Shown here: positions 19,381 through 28,689 of the stretch, piece after piece | Layout: every line of letters begins with the position of its first letter | Numbering within the stretch: the first letter of the stretch is position 1 | NCBI RefSeq assembly: GCF_905171765.1 | Contig: NC_053392.1 | Span: forward strand, 35,100,956 to 35,164,955 | Origin: Bufo bufo | Lineage: Eukaryota > Chordata > Amphibia > Anura > Bufonidae | Direction of reading: 5' to 3' | DNA: 64,000 nt | Program-made: the position numbers and the translations under genes | Notes under the pieces: model-generated | What the model was told of the DNA's origin: nothing | Database searches by the model: none | The model's input: the letters and a program-made list of their open reading frames with translations, nothing else

Positions 19381-22300
19381 ATGAGGCTGAGAATCAGCTC
19401 TATAAATGTGAATAGTGTGAAGACTAAAAACAGGCGGCAGGCGATCTACCAGCGTCTGTCTCAGGAGAGATCTGACATCTTCTTCTTACAGGAGACTTAT
19501 TTGAAGAGCAATGCTCAGGTGTTTGCAGCCAAGAGAGACTGGAGACATGGAGCATCTTTCTGGTCCTTCGGGCTGGAGAGAAATGACGGTGTGGCGATTC
19601 TCTTCAATAAGATAGAAGTTGAGGTGGAGAGAGTCCTGGAGATCTGTTCGGGCCGCTGCTTGATGCTGGATTTTATACTGGACACTGTGTACTATAGAGT
19701 AATTAATGTCTATGCTCCTCAGACTAGAAAGGAGAGGAGGGAATTATTCCAGCAGATGAAGCCATATTGTTTTACATCCAGGGTGTTTATAATGTGTGGG
19801 GATTTTAATAGTGTCTCCTGTAATGTGGACCGTTCCAGTAGTCATAAGCAACTGAGATATGATGAGAACTTCCTTAACAATATTGTCCAGCAGGCTCATT
19901 TAGTGGATCCTTATGGTTTGCGTGGCTCCAATAGAGCCTACACTTACCATAAGGCCGGTAACGCCAGTAGAATAGACCGGGTGTATATAAAACGTGAAGT
20001 GAGGAGCTCTGACTACAGGACGAGTCCCATAGAGTTCTCTGACCATTGTATGGTGAGTGTCACGTTGGATCTGGCCGGGGCCGTGGTCTGTGGTAGGGGC
20101 TACTGGAAGGTGAACAGCTCGGTGCTGCAAGATCCAGGGTTCAGAGAGGCCTTTACCACCTTCTATAATGACCGGAGGACCACCCAGTGTATGTGTGATG
20201 ACGCAGCGGAGTGGTGGGAGTGTATGAAGGGTGATATCAAGCAGTTTCTGATACGTGCTGCGAGGAGGCATAGTAATGTGGAGTATATGAGGTATTCTGC
20301 ACTGAGGCTGAAGTTAAGCAGGTTATATGGTAAGATCAATAATGGTGAGAAGATAGATGGTAAGTACGTCAGCCAGATAAAGCAGGAGATGCGAGAGCTG
20401 CAGTATGACCGCCTCAAGTCTCTCAAAGCAGAGGGGCAGTTCGATAATTGGGGGGTTCACAACCCAGACCCCTATATTGCCTGTAAGAACAGGGTTAATA
20501 AGAAGCTTATGACCAGCCTGTTAGATGAGGAGGGGACAGAGCAGTCAGATCAAAGTAAACTCCACAAGATTATTGGAGATTATTACAAAAATCTGTTTAA
20601 TGGCCGTCAGATAAGTGGTGACAGTATCAGAACTTACCTGAAAGGTGTCAAACTCCCTAAACTAGATCATGCACAAGCAGATGGCTTGGCCGAGCCCATA
20701 ACTGAGGAGGAGGTGAAGAGGAGCATTGACTCCTTAAAAACCAAGAAGAGCCCGGGCCTGGATGGTCTGACCAGTGAATTCTATAATGAGTTCAGAGATA
20801 TATTAGCCCCAGACCTGGCGCAGGTCTATAATGATTGTCTCTCTGCCAGGGAACTTCTACAGTCACAGTATAAATCTGTTCTGGTTCTCCTGGCAAAGAA
20901 AGGAAATCTAAAAGACTTAAAAAACTGGCGTCCATTGTCTTTATTAAACACTGATTATAAAGTCTTGGCCAAGATCTTGTATCACAGGCTGAGTACGGTG
21001 GCAGATGACCTGATCATCTCCAACCAGACGTGTGGTGTGAAAGGCCGGACTATAGAGGACTCATTGCTGCTGGTGAGGGAAGCGGTGACCTACATCAGGC
21101 AGCACAGTGGAGGAGCATATGTGGTGGGGTTAGACCAGAGCAAGGCCTTTGACAGAGTCCATCATGACTACCTGTACCAGGTGTTGTTGGAGTACGGCCT
21201 TCCTGCACGCTTTGTACAATGGCTGCAGGTTCTCTATAAGGAGGCGGTAAGCCAGCCTCTGATTAATGGTCACTTGGCAGAGCCCTTTAGGATCATGTCT
21301 GGTGTAAGGCAGGGCTGCCCTCTAAGCCCATTATTGTACGTCTTCAGTCTGGATCCTTTTTTAAGAAAGTTGCAGGATAATAGAAATCTTTTGGGGTTGG
21401 AATGTCACCTACAGAGTAAAAGAGTGAACATAAAGTTCTGTGCTTATGCGGACGATGTGACGGTTCTGGTCTCGTCTAGTGAGGACTGTGTGGCCCTACA
21501 ACAGGAGATAGCAGCTTTCTCTCTAGTGTCGAATTCTGCTGTGAATATGGATAAGAGCGAGGCGTTGTGGCTGGGGGGTGACCGTGGGGTCTTCTCAGTG
21601 CCCTTTAGAACAGTACAGGGCAAGATAAAGATTTTGGGGGTTCATTTTGGAACTGTAGATGATGGGAAGGTGAACTGGGAGGAGAAGCTGGCGGTGAGTG
21701 AGCAGAAGGTGCAGTGCTGGAGGCACTGGAAGCTGACTTATCAGGAGAAGATCCGCCTGCTGAAAAGCTTCCTTCTCCCGCTATTCCTCTATGTCAGTGT
21801 GGTGTTCCCAGTGCCCGATAAGTTACTTACCAGACTGACCAATATCTTCTTCCACTTCTTGTGGGGTAATAGGGTGAATATAGTCAGGAGGAACATTGTC
21901 TATCTCCCCCAGAAGGAGGGCGGCCTGTCCATGCCCTGCCCAGAGCTGTTCTTTAACCTAATGTTTCTGATGAAGAATTTCTCATTTTGTAAGAGTTTAG
22001 AGTTGAAACTGTGGAGTAGTCTGTTTAAGAACCAGATCCAGCAGTTTGTGTCTGTGTGGTCGGTAGGTGACCCCATTAAGAGGATCTCGGGGCGCATTAA
22101 GAATAACGTTTCTTGGTATGCGGTACAAGCAATTAGCAAGATCATTAAATGGAAAATCTTATATGGTGAGGTAAAGCAGTTCAGTAGGAAAGAGATGTAT
22201 AAGAACCTGCTGATATCTCAGTTTAGTGCCCATATCCAGCTGAGGAACGCTCCAAACCTGGATGTAAAACAGGCTGTGAAAGTCCTGGAGGACCCCAGAG

Positions 22301-22782
22301 TCCCCGCTCACATGAAGGATGTGTCATGGCTGGCATTTCATGGAAAAATGTATGTCAGGGAAAATCTAAAGTGTAGAAATGTGCCAGACAGATCCTGCCC
22401 TAGAGAGCAATGCCATCAGGTACTGGAGACCATGGAGCATCTTCTGCTGGACTGTCCGTTCAGTGTCCAGGTATGGGAGGCCGTGTCACTGTCCCTTCAG
22501 TTACCACATCTAGTGGGACAGCCGTATAAACAGCTCTTGTATGGAGACTTCCCCCCAGATCTCAGACAATACAGCAGAAGTTCCCTGTATGTAGTGAATG
22601 TGGTGACCATGTACCATCTGTGGTGTGCACGGTGCTGCCTGGTCATCAACAGAGAGCTCCTGACCTGTGATAAAATCTTATATAATATCCTGGAAAGTCT
22701 GAAGATGATATATAAGAAAGACATGAAAAATAACCGCAATAACGTGTACTGGAGGAACATCCATGTGTCAGCAATTGTATAA
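19381..22782 (+). CDS. Tx1-clade ORF2: apurinic endonuclease and reverse transcriptase, 1133 aa
   Basis: The frame is open from the ORF1 stop; I chose ATG 19381 (MRLRISSINVNSVK) because the endonuclease motif begins at once. Residues 1-230 are the endonuclease (FFLQETYLK, CGDFNSVSCN, SDHCMV). The reverse transcriptase lies at about 440-760: LSLLNTDYKVLAKIL, LDQSKAFDRVHHDY, SGVRQGCPLSP, and the intact catalytic box YADD at 689-692. The C-terminus has a Cys/His cluster (CHQVLETMEHLLLDC). NTDYKVLAKIL and LDQSKAFDRV are the Tx1-clade forms of these motifs. All key residues appear present, so the protein may be functional. Translation probably depends on reinitiation after ORF1. Confidence 0.93.
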   Translation: MRLRISSINVNSVKTKNRRQAIYQRLSQERSDIFFLQETYLKSNAQVFAAKRDWRHGASFWSFGLERNDGVAILFNKIEVEVERVLEICSGRCLMLDFILDTVYYRVINVYAPQTRKERRELFQQMKPYCFTSRVFIMCGDFNSVSCNVDRSSSHKQLRYDENFLNNIVQQAHLVDPYGLRGSNRAYTYHKAGNASRIDRVYIKREVRSSDYRTSPIEFSDHCMVSVTLDLAGAVVCGRGYWKVNSSVLQDPGFREAFTTFYNDRRTTQCMCDDAAEWWECMKGDIKQFLIRAARRHSNVEYMRYSALRLKLSRLYGKINNGEKIDGKYVSQIKQEMRELQYDRLKSLKAEGQFDNWGVHNPDPYIACKNRVNKKLMTSLLDEEGTEQSDQSKLHKIIGDYYKNLFNGRQISGDSIRTYLKGVKLPKLDHAQADGLAEPITEEEVKRSIDSLKTKKSPGLDGLTSEFYNEFRDILAPDLAQVYNDCLSARELLQSQYKSVLVLLAKKGNLKDLKNWRPLSLLNTDYKVLAKILYHRLSTVADDLIISNQTCGVKGRTIEDSLLLVREAVTYIRQHSGGAYVVGLDQSKAFDRVHHDYLYQVLLEYGLPARFVQWLQVLYKEAVSQPLINGHLAEPFRIMSGVRQGCPLSPLLYVFSLDPFLRKLQDNRNLLGLECHLQSKRVNIKFCAYADDVTVLVSSSEDCVALQQEIAAFSLVSNSAVNMDKSEALWLGGDRGVFSVPFRTVQGKIKILGVHFGTVDDGKVNWEEKLAVSEQKVQCWRHWKLTYQEKIRLLKSFLLPLFLYVSVVFPVPDKLLTRLTNIFFHFLWGNRVNIVRRNIVYLPQKEGGLSMPCPELFFNLMFLMKNFSFCKSLELKLWSSLFKNQIQQFVSVWSVGDPIKRISGRIKNNVSWYAVQAISKIIKWKILYGEVKQFSRKEMYKNLLISQFSAHIQLRNAPNLDVKQAVKVLEDPRVPAHMKDVSWLAFHGKMYVRENLKCRNVPDRSCPREQCHQVLETMEHLLLDCPFSVQVWEAVSLSLQLPHLVGQPYKQLLYGDFPPDLRQYSRSSLYVVNVVTMYHLWCARCCLVINRELLTCDKILYNILESLKMIYKKDMKNNRNNVYWRNIHVSAIV

Positions 22783-22875
22783 TGTGTTGTGATGTCACTT
22801 TATATTTATTCTTTTCTATGATTTTATTGTAAGTGTATTGTAATATTTTGTTGCCTGTTTTAAAATAAAAAGATC
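22783..22875 (+). terminator. 3' UTR and poly(A) signal of Tx1-clade LINE
   Basis: A 93-bp, T-rich 3' UTR ends in taaaataaaaagatc. AATAAA sits at about 22864-22870, just before the junction with the minisatellite. Confidence 0.75.
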
Positions 22876-22986
22876 ATTATAGTAGTTATATTCTTGTACA
22901 TAGGAGCAGTATTATAGTAGTTATATTCTTGTACATAGGAGCAGTATTATAGTAGTTATATTATTGTACATAGGAGCAGTATTATA
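22876..22986. repeat. 35/36-bp minisatellite, block 4
   Basis: About three units between the Tx1-clade LINE and the DD37E transposon. The transposon is inserted at the TA in attaTAgtag. Confidence 0.95.
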
Positions 22987-24549
22987 CACTGCGTGCAGAA
23001 TTATTAGGCAAATGAGTATTTTGACCACATCATCCTCTTTATGCATGTTGTCTTACTCCAAGCTGTATAGGCTCGAAAGCCTACTACCAATTAAGCATAT
23101 TAGGTGATGTGCATCTCTGTAATGAGAAGGGGTGTGGTCTAATGACATCAACACCCTATATTAGGTGTGCATAATTATTAGGCAACTTCCTTTCCTTTGG
23201 CAAAATGGGTCAAAAGAAGGACTTGACAGGCTCAGAAAAGTCAAAAATAGTGAGATATCTTGCAGAGGGATGCAGCACTCTTAAAATTGCAAAGCTTCTG
23301 AAGCGTGATCATCGAACAATCAAGCGTTTCATTCAAAATAGTCAACAGGGTCGCAAGAAGCGTGTGGAAAAACCAAGGCGCAAAATAACTTCCCATGAAC
23401 TGAGAAAAGTCAAGCGTGCAGCTGCCAAGATGCCACTTGCCACCAGTTTGGCCATATTTCAGAGCTGCAACATCACTGGATTGCCCAAAAGCACAAGGTG
23501 TGCAATACTCAGAGACATGGCCAAGGTAAGAAACGCTGAAAGACGACCACCACTGAACAAGACACACAAGCTGAAACGTCAAGACTGGGCCAAGAAATAT
23601 CTCAAGACTGATTTTTCTAAGGTTTTATGGACTGATGAAATGAGAGTGAGTCTTGATGGGCCAGATGGATGGGCCCGTGGCTGGATTGGTAAAGGGCAGA
23701 GAGCTCCAGTCCGACTCAGACGCCAGCAAGGTGGAGGTGGAGTACTGGTTTGGGCTGGTATCATCAAAGATGAGCTTGTGGGGCCTTTTCGGGTTGAGGA
23801 TGGAGTCAAGCTCAACTCCCAGTCCTACTGCCAGTTTCTGGAAGACACCTTCTTCAAGCAGTGGTACAGGAAGAAGTCTGCATCCTTCAAGAAAAACATG
23901 ATTTTCATGCAGGACAATGCTCCATCACACGCGTCCAAGTACTCGACAGCGTGGCTGGCAAGAAAGGGTATAAAAGAAGAAAATCTAATGACATGGCCTC
24001 CTTGTTCACCTGATCTGAACCCCATTGAGAACCTGTGGTCCATCATCAAATGTGAGATTTACAAGGAGGGAAAACAGTACACCTCTCTGAACAGTGTCTG
24101 GGAGGCCGTGGTTGATGCTGCACGCAATGTTGATGGTGAACAGATCAAAACACTGACAGAATCCATGGATGGCAGGCTTTTGAGTGTCCTTGCAAAGAAA
24201 GGTGGCTATATTGGTCACTGATTTGTTTTTGTTTTGTTTTTGAATGTCAGAAATGTATATTTGTGAATGTTGAGATGTTATATTGGTTTCACTGGTAAAA
24301 ATAAATAATTGAAATGGGTATATATTTGTTTTTTGTTAAGTTGCCTAATAATTATGCACAGTAATAGTCACCTGCACACACAGATATCCCCCTAAAATAG
24401 CTAAAACTAAAAACAAACTAAAAACTACTTCCAAAAATATTCAGCTTTGATATTAATGAGTTTTTTGGGTTCATTGAGAACATGGTTGTTGTTCAATAAT
24501 AAAATTAATCCTCAAAAATACAACTTGCCTAATAATTCTGCACTCCCTG
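22987..24549 (+). mobile_element. Intact Tc1-like DNA transposon of the DD37E type
   Basis: A 1563-bp element flanked by TA (22985-22986 and 24550-24551). The outer ends share gtgcagaattattaggcaa, and a second, inner pair of closely related motifs (gtgcataattattaggcaac) lies at about 23165-23185 and 24339-24360. Two direct repeats in each inverted end form the IR/DR arrangement known from Sleeping Beauty-like elements. The transposase is uninterrupted. Confidence 0.95.
23205..24221 (+). CDS. Tc1-like transposase, DD37E, intact, 338 aa
   Basis: ATG 23205 follows directly on the inner inverted repeat. Residues 1-110 contain two helix-turn-helix segments (SEKSKIVRYLAEGCSTLKIA, and a second around SLAIFQSCNITGLPKST) that would bind the repeats. 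The catalytic triad is D144 (LWTDEM), D237 (MQDNAPSH) and E275 (SPDLNPIENLW). There are 37 residues between D237 and E275, so the class is DD37E rather than the common DD34E. To my recollection vertebrate DD37E elements are known as the TRT group. No stop, frameshift or catalytic change is seen, so the protein may be active. It would excise and reinsert the element at TA dinucleotides. Confidence 0.95.
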   Translation: MGQKKDLTGSEKSKIVRYLAEGCSTLKIAKLLKRDHRTIKRFIQNSQQGRKKRVEKPRRKITSHELRKVKRAAAKMPLATSLAIFQSCNITGLPKSTRCAILRDMAKVRNAERRPPLNKTHKLKRQDWAKKYLKTDFSKVLWTDEMRVSLDGPDGWARGWIGKGQRAPVRLRRQQGGGGVLVWAGIIKDELVGPFRVEDGVKLNSQSYCQFLEDTFFKQWYRKKSASFKKNMIFMQDNAPSHASKYSTAWLARKGIKEENLMTWPPCSPDLNPIENLWSIIKCEIYKEGKQYTSLNSVWEAVVDAARNVDGEQIKTLTESMDGRLLSVLAKKGGYIGH

Positions 24550-26460
24550 TAGTAGTTATATTCTTGTACATAGGAGGCAGTATTATAGTAGTTATATTCT
24601 TGTACATAGGAGCAGTATTATAGTAGTTATATTCTTGTACATAAGAGGCAGTATTATAGTAGTTATATTCTTGTACATAGGAGCAGTATTATAGTAGTTA
24701 TATTCTTGTACATAGGAGCAGTATTATAGTAGTTATATTCTTGTACATAGGAGGCAGTATTATAGTAGTTATATTCTTGTACATAGGAGACAGTATTATA
24801 GTAGTTATATTCTTGTATATAGGAGCAGTATTATAGTAGTTATATTCTTGTACATAGGAGCAGTATTATAGTAGTTATATTCTAGTACATAGGAACAGTA
24901 TTATAGTAGTTATATTCTTGTACATACGAGGCAGTATTATAGTAGTTATATTCTTGTACATAGGAGCAGTATTATAGTAGTTATATTCTTGTATATAGGA
25001 GCAGTATTATAGTAGTTATATTCTTGTACATAGGAGCAGTATTATAGTAGTTATATTCTAGTACATAGGAGCAGTATTATAGTAGTTATATTCTTGTACA
25101 TAGGAGCAGTATTATAGTAGTTATATTCTTGTACATCAGAGCAGTATTATAGTAGTTATATTCTTGTACATAGGAGGCAGTATTATAGTAGTTATATTCT
25201 TGTACATAGGAGCAGTATTATAGTAGTTATATTCTTGTACATAGGAGGCAGTATTATAGTAGTTATATTCTTGTACATAGGAGGCAGCATTATAGTAGTT
25301 ATATTCTTGTACATAGGAGCAGTATTATAGTAGTTATATTCTTGTACATAGGAGCAGTATTATAGTAGTTATATTCTTGTACATAGGAGCAGTATTATAG
25401 TAGTTATATTCTTGTATATAGGAGCAGTATTATAGTAGTTATATTCTTGTACATAGGAGCAGTATTATAGTAGTTATATTCTAGTACATAGGAGCAGTAT
25501 TATAGTAGTTATATTCTTGTACATAGGAGCAGTATTATAGTAGTTATATTCTTGTACATAGGAGCAGTATTATAGTAGTTATATTCTTGTACATAGGAGC
25601 AGTATTATAGTAGTTATATTCTTGTACATAGGAGGCAGTATTATAGTAGTTATATTCTTGTACATAGGAGGCAGTATTATAGTAGTTATATTCTTGTACA
25701 TAGGAGGCAGTATTATAGTAGTTATATTCTTGTACATAGGAGCAATATTATAGTAGTTATATTCTTGTACATAGGAGTAGTATTACAGTAGTTATATTCT
25801 TGTACATATGAGGTAGTATTATAGTAGTTATAGTCTTGTACATAGGAGCAGTATTATAGTAGTTATACTCTTGTACATAGGAGGCAGTATTATAGTAGTT
25901 ATATTCCTGTACATAGGAGCAGTATTATAGTAGTTATATTCTTGTACATAGGAGCAGTATTATAGTAGTTATATTCTTGTACATAGGAGCAGTATTATAG
26001 TAGTTATATTCTTGTACATAGGAGGCAGTATTATAGCAGTTATATTCTTGTACATAGGAGCAGTATTATAGTAGTTATATTCTTGTACATAGGAGCAGTA
26101 TTATAGTAGTTATATTCTTGTACATAGGAGCAGTATTATAGTAGTTATATTCTTGTACATAGGAGCAGTATTATAGTAGTTATATTCTTGTACATAGGAG
26201 CAGTATTATAGTAGTTATATTCTTGTACATAGGAGCAGTATTATAGTAGTTATATTCTTGTACATAGGAGCAGTATTATAGTAATTATATTCTTGTACAT
26301 AGGAGCAGTATTATAGTAATTATATTCTTGTACATAGGAGGCAGTATTATAGTAGTTATATTCTTGTACATAGGAGCAGTATTATAGTAGTTATATTCTT
26401 GTACATAGGAGTCTATATTATAGAAGTTATATTTTTGCAGACAGGGCAGTATTATGTCAG
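24550..26460. repeat. 35/36-bp minisatellite, block 5 (about 54 copies)
   Basis: Same unit as the other blocks. The variant pair tcttgtatatagg followed two units later by tctagtacatagg recurs from 24811, 24987 and 25410, indicating internal multi-unit duplications. The array decays after about 26400. Confidence 0.97.
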
Positions 26461-27700
26461 TTAAGAAATATATTTTACTGTATAATGAAGCGTATGTTGG
26501 TTTATATATTACAGATTAATGTGCAGTAAATATATTCCATAGAATGTGGCAGATATTCTCTGATTTGTATTTCACAATTGGAATCAGATGTAGAGGGCTA
26601 TCTGCTTCTCTTTACTGGAATAGCTGAGCGTTGATTTGACATTCATCCACTGAGGTGTCTGGTGGGAAAGTTGAGGAATTTTCAGCAGAGCGAGCACAAA
26701 TTAATGTCACAATCCATATACAGTCATAACTTTAAATCAATTACCTTTAAGCTCTTCCTAAAATAACACTGCAGTAAACATATGTGCACCATCTGTTGCT
26801 CTCTTTTCTGGCACTTTGTAAAACCCTTCATGCGCTATTTCAAAATGTTCCAGAAATAAAAAAATAAAAAAAAAAGACCTGTGTTTTATTTGCGCTGTGA
26901 AGCGACCACCTGCTTTTCTCACAGATAGACTGGAAATGGTTCATTGCAGCAGGTGGCGGTAATGTGAGCCTGACAGTCTACGGGCCCCGATCACATGACA
27001 TCAATGTATCATTAATTAATATGAGACAGAGGCATTCAATGAGAAAACAATGGTGCGTAAAAAGTATGTGAACCCCCAATGACTTGTCCGGTGAACGATG
27101 ACAATGGATTTCCAAATCTCATTGACGCATGTGGGGGTGACGTTCACCCTGTCCGGTCCGATCCCAAAAGGTGCTACCGCAGAATAAACTGCTGACAACT
27201 TTGGTGTCAGAAGACACGGAGCACCACAGCTAGCCATAGAGGGCTGTGATGTATAGATGCAGAATGGCCGGAGGACCCATGCTGACACCTTCCAAGTACC
27301 TGGACCTGCGCAGTATTAGGCAGGTGGTTTTAATGCTGTGGCGGGTTTCTGCATGTATGTACGGTATGCGTGTGTATGTTAAGGCGGATCTCCCAAACGT
27401 CATGCAAGAGCTTCGATGGCGGTATATTATGGGTGTGAGATTTTTTTTCCAGCTCTATACTGTATGGTGGTAATATCTGGGTCCATCTGGGAAAATTGAA
27501 ATACCGCAACCTAACCTCTCCCCTCCTAACATTATATACAACACTACAGAACATACAGGGTAATACAACGCCCCATACCTCTTACATCCAGTGACGTCTC
27601 CTCCGATGTTCTCTTTCTTCATCTTCTCCTTTCAGACCACACCGCCATGATGATTTCTTTCAGCCGTGTCTCATCTCTGCAGAGTTTGACAGACAGACAT
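26461..27700. other. Non-coding sequence, possible old Tc1/mariner remnant at about 27030-27370
   Basis: No gene is supported. A stretch near 27055-27350 ends in ggcaggtggttttaatgctg, which resembles the terminal part of old Tc1/mariner copies, but I can see no matching second end. The remainder looks unique. Confidence 0.35.
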
Positions 27701-27809
27701 CTTAGTTTCTTAGTTTTCCGTCCTCATCCTACCTTCTGAACACCCCATCCTGTCACCCCCAATACTGCGCCCGCTGTGCTCCCCAATACTATACTGCAGA
27801 AAAAGAAAC

Positions 27810-28190
27810 AGCATATAAATGCCCCTTATAATGTGTGCCAGTACAAAACAAAAATGTCCCCATTGCGTGCCAGTACAAAAAAATGCCCCCATAATGTGTG
27901 CCAGTACAAAAAACACCTCCTCTGTGCTCCCAGTAAAAGCAATTTCCCCATAGTGCCCCTACAATGTGTGCCAGTAAAAAATACTCCTATATAGTGCCCC
28001 CAGTAGATACCCCCATAATCTGTGCCAGAATAAAATTCCCTTATATAGTGCCCCCAGTATATGCCCCCATAGTGCCCCCCATAATCTGACAGTCCAGAAT
28101 AAAATTCCCCTATATAGTGCCCCCATAGTGTGCCAGAATAAAGTTCACTTATATTGTCCCCCCAGTAAATGCCCCCAAAATGCTCCTTTC
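27810..28190 (-). repeat. Degenerate tandem tail of a dispersed repeat (gtgccag ... gccccca units)
   Basis: Loosely repeated units containing gtgccagtacaaaa and tgcccccatagtg, roughly 35-50 bp apart. On the minus strand these read as ctggcac and atgggggca, the same words found in the arrays at 39403-40100 and 63745-64000. The tail adjoins the GC-rich core at 28200-28450. Confidence 0.7.
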
Positions 28191-28199
28191 CTCCTTCTT

Positions 28200-28450
28200 C
28201 AATTTGACCAAACTGCAGGGTGTCAAATAAAGAAAATCCATGGCACTTTCAGTGATACGATGCAGGCCTCTTCCTGCCCGTGTTTGACGCCATCGCGCTG
28301 CCTGGGCCTGCCTGAACCCTATCAGATGACGCTCCCGTGCACCGCTGCAGCCCTCAGCTGTATTGCTGCCCTGAGGACGGTGATACAGCTGCATAAAGAG
28401 AGATGAGCGCTTCCATTACTAAGGCAAGATGAGACACAGCCTGTCCACTT
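28200..28450 (-). repeat. GC-rich core of the dispersed repeat family, copy 1
   Basis: Contains gctgccctgaggacggtgat and agatgagcgcttcca, both shared with the copy near 40280-40350, and gaagaggcctgcatcg on the minus strand, shared with the copies at about 40145 and 63690. In this copy the ggaggtaagtat motif is replaced. Confidence 0.75.
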
Positions 28451-28689
28451 GCCTTCCGTGAAAAAGCAGAGCGCTCCGGCGGTTGCAGCACAGCGAGCTG
28501 TAGTGTTTCCCTAACTCAGACACAGTATAGCCTGCTGTGCTACGCTGTATCTGTAGCTCTAATGCACTGAAATGTGAGCCACTGAAAGAGCAAACGTCGG
28601 AGCACTCTGCTGCTTACCTGCCGGGAGGTGGACGGGTGTAATGCACTGAATTGCAAATGTTAATACAGTTATGATACTTGATTACTTGA
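28451..28689. other. Short non-coding spacer
   Basis: Nothing identifiable between the dispersed repeat and the 97-bp satellite. Confidence 0.4.

Larger units (their letters stand above)
16707..22875 (+). mobile_element. Tx1-clade LINE with both ORFs open
   Basis: It begins where the minisatellite unit stops (cataggag at about 16703-16708) and ends at aaaagatc (22875), after which the array resumes with attatagtag. ORF1 and ORF2 are uninterrupted and in the same frame, separated by one TAA. An AATAAAA signal lies about 10 bp before the 3' end, and there is no long poly-A. No clear target duplication is visible; instead cagt is missing from the unit between the flanks. The Tx1 clade contains many elements specific for particular repeated targets. 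Confidence 0.9.

Noticed and set aside
27246..27473. Short frame WMYRCRMAGGPMLTPSKYLD as an exon
   Set aside because: Likely old transposon sequence; no splice sites or domain.
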